A stretch of 16,570 nt of DNA from Methylobacter sp. (GTDB lineage: Bacteria > Pseudomonadota > Gammaproteobacteria > Methylococcales > Methylomonadaceae), in contig NZ_JALOCF010000074.1 of assembly GCF_023227905.1 (NCBI RefSeq), positions 1 through 16,570 on the forward strand, written 5' to 3'. Below, piece by piece: positions 13,243 to 16,570 of the stretch (positions are counted from its first letter, which is position 1; each line of letters starts with the position of its first letter). Both the position numbers and the translations under genes were made by a program. The notes under the pieces are model-generated. The model worked only from the letters and a program-made list of their open reading frames with translations. It did no database searches and had not been told where the DNA came from.

Positions 13243-13686
13243 ATGCCCCGCTATCATTTTATTTCCGGCTTGCGACGTTCCGGTTCCACCTTGCTGGCGG
13301 CCATTCTGAGCCAGAATTCGCGTTTTTATGCGGGCATGACCAGATTAATAAGCTCTCTTTTTAACGCAGCGTTGGCGCAAATGAGTGCCGGCAGTAAATT
13401 CGGACCAGTAGACGGCATTGAGCGGTGGAGGGCGGTTCTGCTGAGCGGTTTGTTTACTTCGTTTTATAAGAGATACCCAGATAATGCAGATTATTTTAAC
13501 CTCCAGCTGGAGAGCATGGCCCGCACCGGATTTAACCCAAGGTGTAATCCCCGTCGGCGTATACGATTGTCCTCTCGATTTGTTCATGAAGTGCTCCCGT
13601 TGTCTTTTTGGGCGGCTCTTTGCGCAGCCAAGTCTAGGTCATTACGACCAAACCGCCGGAGCAGGAAACGCTTGTGTCTAAATTGA
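13243..13686 (+). pseudogene. Sulfotransferase fragment, frameshifted and truncated
   Basis: The first 80 residues (HFISGLRRSGSTLLAAIL, then FNAALAQMSAGSKFGP and RAVLLSGLFTSFYKRYPDNAD) match the N-terminus of a sulfotransferase family different from the gene at 11158. The usual P-loop GLPRSGST reads GLRRSGST here (Pro to Arg). After about 13485 the family pattern continues only in the +1 frame, as QIILTSSWRAWPA, corresponding to an IIFDT.RAW.A segment. That frame ends at a TAA at 13679-13681 and the original frame ends at 13686. Family members are roughly 250-330 aa, so more than half is absent and the 3'-phosphate motif is not seen. The gene is most likely dead, with no terminator or promoter of good quality nearby. 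Confidence 0.68.
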
Positions 13687-13828
13687 AACCCCAATGGCTA
13701 TATAGGCTTTGCAGTGAATGCAAACTAAAAAGCATATTCTGAGCAACCTTTACTTACTTAAGCTGCACAATGCAGCGCTTAAACCAGACTTTCGATAACC
13801 CATTATCGCTAATGCAGAGAGTGCCAAC

Positions 13829-16570
13829 ATGAAATTTATCAAAACCATGCTTAAAGAAAAATCAGGCGAAATAAATTCAAACCTGTCGGCTCCTGCAACC
13901 GATAATGATTTCCTATATAAACCCCGCCGAACCATGATAGCGCTGGAGCCACGCATCATGTTCGACGGCGCGGCGGTAGAGACGGTTGCCGATGCTGCGG
14001 CCGAGCCCGCCCCTACTGTACAGGATGCCGCCGCTATAGAGGCAGCCCACCTTGCCGAAGCTGCGGCTGATGTTGCGCCGCCCGCCGTTCAAACCGAGCC
14101 GGCGCCGCAACGCACTGAAATCCTCTTTATCGAAAACAACGTTGCCGATTACCAGACCCTGATCGACGGCGCCAAGTCCGGCACGGAAGTGCATGTTCTG
14201 GATGCAGGGCAGGACGGCCTGGCGCAAATGGCGCAGATTCTGGATGGACGTAGCGGCATCGACGCCATCCATATCGTTTCCCACGGCTCCGAAGGGGCGC
14301 TGCTACTGGGTTCAGTTACGTTAACGGCGCAAAATCTGGATGAGCATGCTACCGAGCTGACCGCCATCGGCAATGCCTTAAGCCAGAATGCCGATATATT
14401 GCTTTACGGCTGCGATGTGGGCGAAGGTTCGGATGGAGCGGCGTTTGTGTCGGCGTTGGCGCAAGCCAGCCAGGCGGATGTTGCCGCTTCCAACGATACC
14501 ACAGGCGCTGCCGCATTGGGGGGAGACTGGAGCCTTGAAACCAGCAGCGGCTATGTTGATGCGAACATTTTTTTCTCGGCTGCCGGCATCGAAAGCTACC
14601 ATTACGCTCTAGCGACTTTCGATTTTACAGGGGCTTCCGGAGATGGAACAGACACGGTTACTCAAACAGTAGGTAGCATTACGTTAACGGCAACCCTCAA
14701 CGATGCTGCTACTTGGTGGCTCGGAGATGCCGGCAACGTAGGGGGAACTTCCGGGTCTACGATCGTCGATCAAGGAGATCACACAGCGGAAACCTTTACT
14801 TTTAGCAGTGCGGTTGATCTGACTTCATTCCGACTGGCTAACTCAGCTTTCAACTACGATCTAATATTCACCCCCATTGGCGGTAGCAACTCGGTTGTTA
14901 ATACAACATTTAGTGATCCATCCGCCGCCGCCGCTGGAGCGACCATTACAACCAACTGGACAGGTATAACCGGCTTTACAGTAGCCCAAAGCGGTGGCGG
15001 AACCTGGAGCGCTGGGTGGTATGACACTTTTATTTTCGCACCGGCCAATGTCGTCCCCACCTTGACGTCATTTGTATCGACAGTCGACACCGTCAACGAA
15101 GACACCGAAGTCGAAATCACGCTGGCCGAACTCAAGGCGCAAGGCGATGAAGCGGACTCGGATGGCACGGTCGACGCGTTTGTCATCAAAGCGGTCAGCA
15201 CCGGCACCCTCAAGATCGGCACCAGTGCGGGTACCGCCACGGCCTGGGCGGCAGGCAGCAACGACACAGTGGATGGCACCCACCAAGCCTATTGGACGGG
15301 CGCACAGAACGCCAATGGCACCTTGAATGCGTTCACGGCAGTCGCCAAAGATAACAGGGGTGCCGAATCAATCACGGCCCGTCAAGTCACAGTCAGTGTC
15401 ACCGCCGTCAACGACGCGCCGACCGGCCTGGGTAGCCTGACCCTGACGGCGGTCAATGAAGATATCGCCTCGCCATCCGGTGCGGCGATCAACACCTTAA
15501 CCGGGCTGAGTTTTGCCGACGTGGATTCAGGCTCCAGTTTGGGTGGCGTGGCGGTAGTAGGCAATACCGCTAACAGCAGCACCGAAGGCGTTTGGCAATA
15601 CAGCACCAACGCCGGTACCAACTGGTACGCGATAGGCGCGGTGGCCGATGACAATACCGCGCTGGCCTTGTCTGCGTCCACGCTGGTACGCTTTGTACCG
15701 GTGGCAAATTACAACGGCACGCCGACCGCTCTGACCGTGCGGGCATTGGATAATACCAACGCCAGCGGCTACAGCACGGCGGCAGGTTCGGAAAGCCGGG
15801 TTACGCTGAATTCTTCGGTCAATGGCGGCGCCACGGCAATTTCGACCAATACCAACACCATCGGCACCAGCATTACCGCCGTCAACGACGCGCCGGTATT
15901 GACCGCAGGCGCTTCGCTGAGCTACACCGAAAACGGTTCGGCGGCAGCCATCGATGCCACGATCACTGTGACGGACGTGGACGATACCCAAATTACCGGA
16001 GCCACGGTCACCCTCTCGTCCGGCTTCACCAGCGGCGATACGCTGGGTTTCACCAACCAGAACGGCATCACCGGCAGCTACAATAGCGGCACCGGCGTAC
16101 TGACCTTGTCCGGCACGGCCAGCAAGGCCAACTACCAGACGGCCTTGCGTTCGGTCACCTATTCCAGTTCGTCCGACACGCCGACCTCATCCTCGGCCAG
16201 CCGCACCGTGACCTGGGCTGTGACCGATGCGGCGGCTACCGGTAGCAACGGCGCCCAGACCAGCACCGGCGTCACTTCGACCGTCAACCTCACCGCCGTC
16301 AATGACGCGCCGGTATTGACCGCAGGCGCTTCGCTGAGCTACACCGAAAACGGCTCGGCGGCGGCCATCGATGCCACGATCACTGTGACGGACGTGGACG
16401 ACACCCAGATTACCGGAGCCACGGTCACCCTTTCGTCCGGTTTTACCAGCGGCGACGCGCTGGGCTTCACCAACCAGAACGGCATCACCGGCAGCTACAA
16501 TAGCGGCACCGGCGTACTGACCTTGTCCGGCACGGCCAGCAAGGCCAACTACCAGACGGCCTTGCGTTCG
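13829..16570 (+). CDS. Giant DUF4347/cadherin-like repeat surface protein, N-terminal 914 codons
   Basis: ATG 13829 opens a frame that runs to the window edge without a stop, and it is the largest gene here. A Lys-rich N-terminus is followed by LEPRIMFDGAA (39-49), the LEPR-XLL motif of large proteobacterial adhesins. An Ala/Pro linker follows, then a DUF4347 domain (about 97-240: EILFIENNVADYQ, HIVSHGSEGAL, DILLYGCDVGEG). Next come a Ser/Gly/Thr-rich beta domain (about 255-410) and repeated cadherin/VCBS-like modules joined by TAVNDAP at residues 525, 683 and 822. A type I-secreted adhesin or RTX-like protein is expected, with its export signal in the missing C-terminus. No Sec signal is seen. 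A gap of 142 bp separates it from the sulfotransferase pseudogene, and no strong ribosome site was found. Confidence 0.9.
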   Translation, partial: MKFIKTMLKEKSGEINSNLSAPATDNDFLYKPRRTMIALEPRIMFDGAAVETVADAAAEPAPTVQDAAAIEAAHLAEAAADVAPPAVQTEPAPQRTEILFIENNVADYQTLIDGAKSGTEVHVLDAGQDGLAQMAQILDGRSGIDAIHIVSHGSEGALLLGSVTLTAQNLDEHATELTAIGNALSQNADILLYGCDVGEGSDGAAFVSALAQASQADVAASNDTTGAAALGGDWSLETSSGYVDANIFFSAAGIESYHYALATFDFTGASGDGTDTVTQTVGSITLTATLNDAATWWLGDAGNVGGTSGSTIVDQGDHTAETFTFSSAVDLTSFRLANSAFNYDLIFTPIGGSNSVVNTTFSDPSAAAAGATITTNWTGITGFTVAQSGGGTWSAGWYDTFIFAPANVVPTLTSFVSTVDTVNEDTEVEITLAELKAQGDEADSDGTVDAFVIKAVSTGTLKIGTSAGTATAWAAGSNDTVDGTHQAYWTGAQNANGTLNAFTAVAKDNRGAESITARQVTVSVTAVNDAPTGLGSLTLTAVNEDIASPSGAAINTLTGLSFADVDSGSSLGGVAVVGNTANSSTEGVWQYSTNAGTNWYAIGAVADDNTALALSASTLVRFVPVANYNGTPTALTVRALDNTNASGYSTAAGSESRVTLNSSVNGGATAISTNTNTIGTSITAVNDAPVLTAGASLSYTENGSAAAIDATITVTDVDDTQITGATVTLSSGFTSGDTLGFTNQNGITGSYNSGTGVLTLSGTASKANYQTALRSVTYSSSSDTPTSSSASRTVTWAVTDAAATGSNGAQTSTGVTSTVNLTAVNDAPVLTAGASLSYTENGSAAAIDATITVTDVDDTQITGATVTLSSGFTSGDALGFTNQNGITGSYNSGTGVLTLSGTASKANYQTALRS
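15875..16570 (+). repeat. 417-bp tandem repeat inside the adhesin
   Basis: The unit starting ACCGCCGTCAA at 15875 restarts at 16292, a period of 417 bp (139 codons). The second copy is cut by the window end after 279 bp. By my count it differs from the first at 11 positions, all transitions, ten of them silent and one Thr to Ala. The final 105 bp (16466-16570) are identical. Confidence 0.9.

Noticed and set aside
14854..15991. Several minus-strand frames of 70-154 codons opposite the adhesin
   Set aside because: They are mirror frames of a repeat-rich, GC-rich coding sequence whose plus-strand frame is open over 914 codons.

Overview
The window looks like chromosomal DNA from a gammaproteobacterium of moderate GC. 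The evidence is an E. coli YfaY-type CinA protein followed by Uup, a CspA-family gene and proteobacterial LEPR-XLL/DUF4347 adhesin architecture. The mix of DUF6916, tail-collar protein, Uma2 nuclease and giant repeat adhesin would suit a Methylococcales methanotroph. That placement is inference only, because no marker gene such as rRNA or pmo is present.

Layout. (1) 2-3659 is ordinary core-like genome: the end of an AEC permease, a CinA-family protein with a degenerate amidase domain, and the ABC-F ATPase Uup, all on the plus strand and closely packed. (2) 3789-5530 is a tRNA-Ser(GGA) gene followed by the remnant of an integrative element. The 3' end of the tRNA is copied at 5511-5530, an integrase is cut down to its N-terminus, and three copies of a 10-mer lie about 60 bp inside the two ends. 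The only intact cargo is an AT-rich two-gene unit with its own promoter and terminator: a 57-aa protein translationally coupled to an ImmA/IrrE-like protein whose HExxH motif reads KELTH. (3) 5531-8092 holds dispersed small genes: an unlisted 57-aa membrane protein on the minus strand with complete signals, a divergent cold-shock protein with a long leader, and an orphan HEAGH-motif protein. (4) 8093-12108 is an accessory cluster: DUF6916, a GNAT acetyltransferase, an Asp/Asn beta-hydroxylase-like oxygenase, a phage-tail-collar (MdpB-like) protein and a PAPS sulfotransferase. A 99-bp inverted-repeat element lies inside it. (5) 12109-13828 has palindromic repeats, a Uma2 nuclease and a broken second sulfotransferase. 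(6) 13829-16570 is the start of a very large secreted or surface repeat protein, open to the window end.

How the parts may work together. The element cargo at 4444-5300 is the best candidate for a small self-contained accessory system such as defence, regulation or toxin-antitoxin. The cluster at 8093-12108 is the best candidate for a less described pathway. It puts a collar-domain protein beside three enzyme types that modify side chains or small molecules and a DUF6916 partner, with no phage structural genes around. Both functional ideas are inferences from domain content and arrangement.
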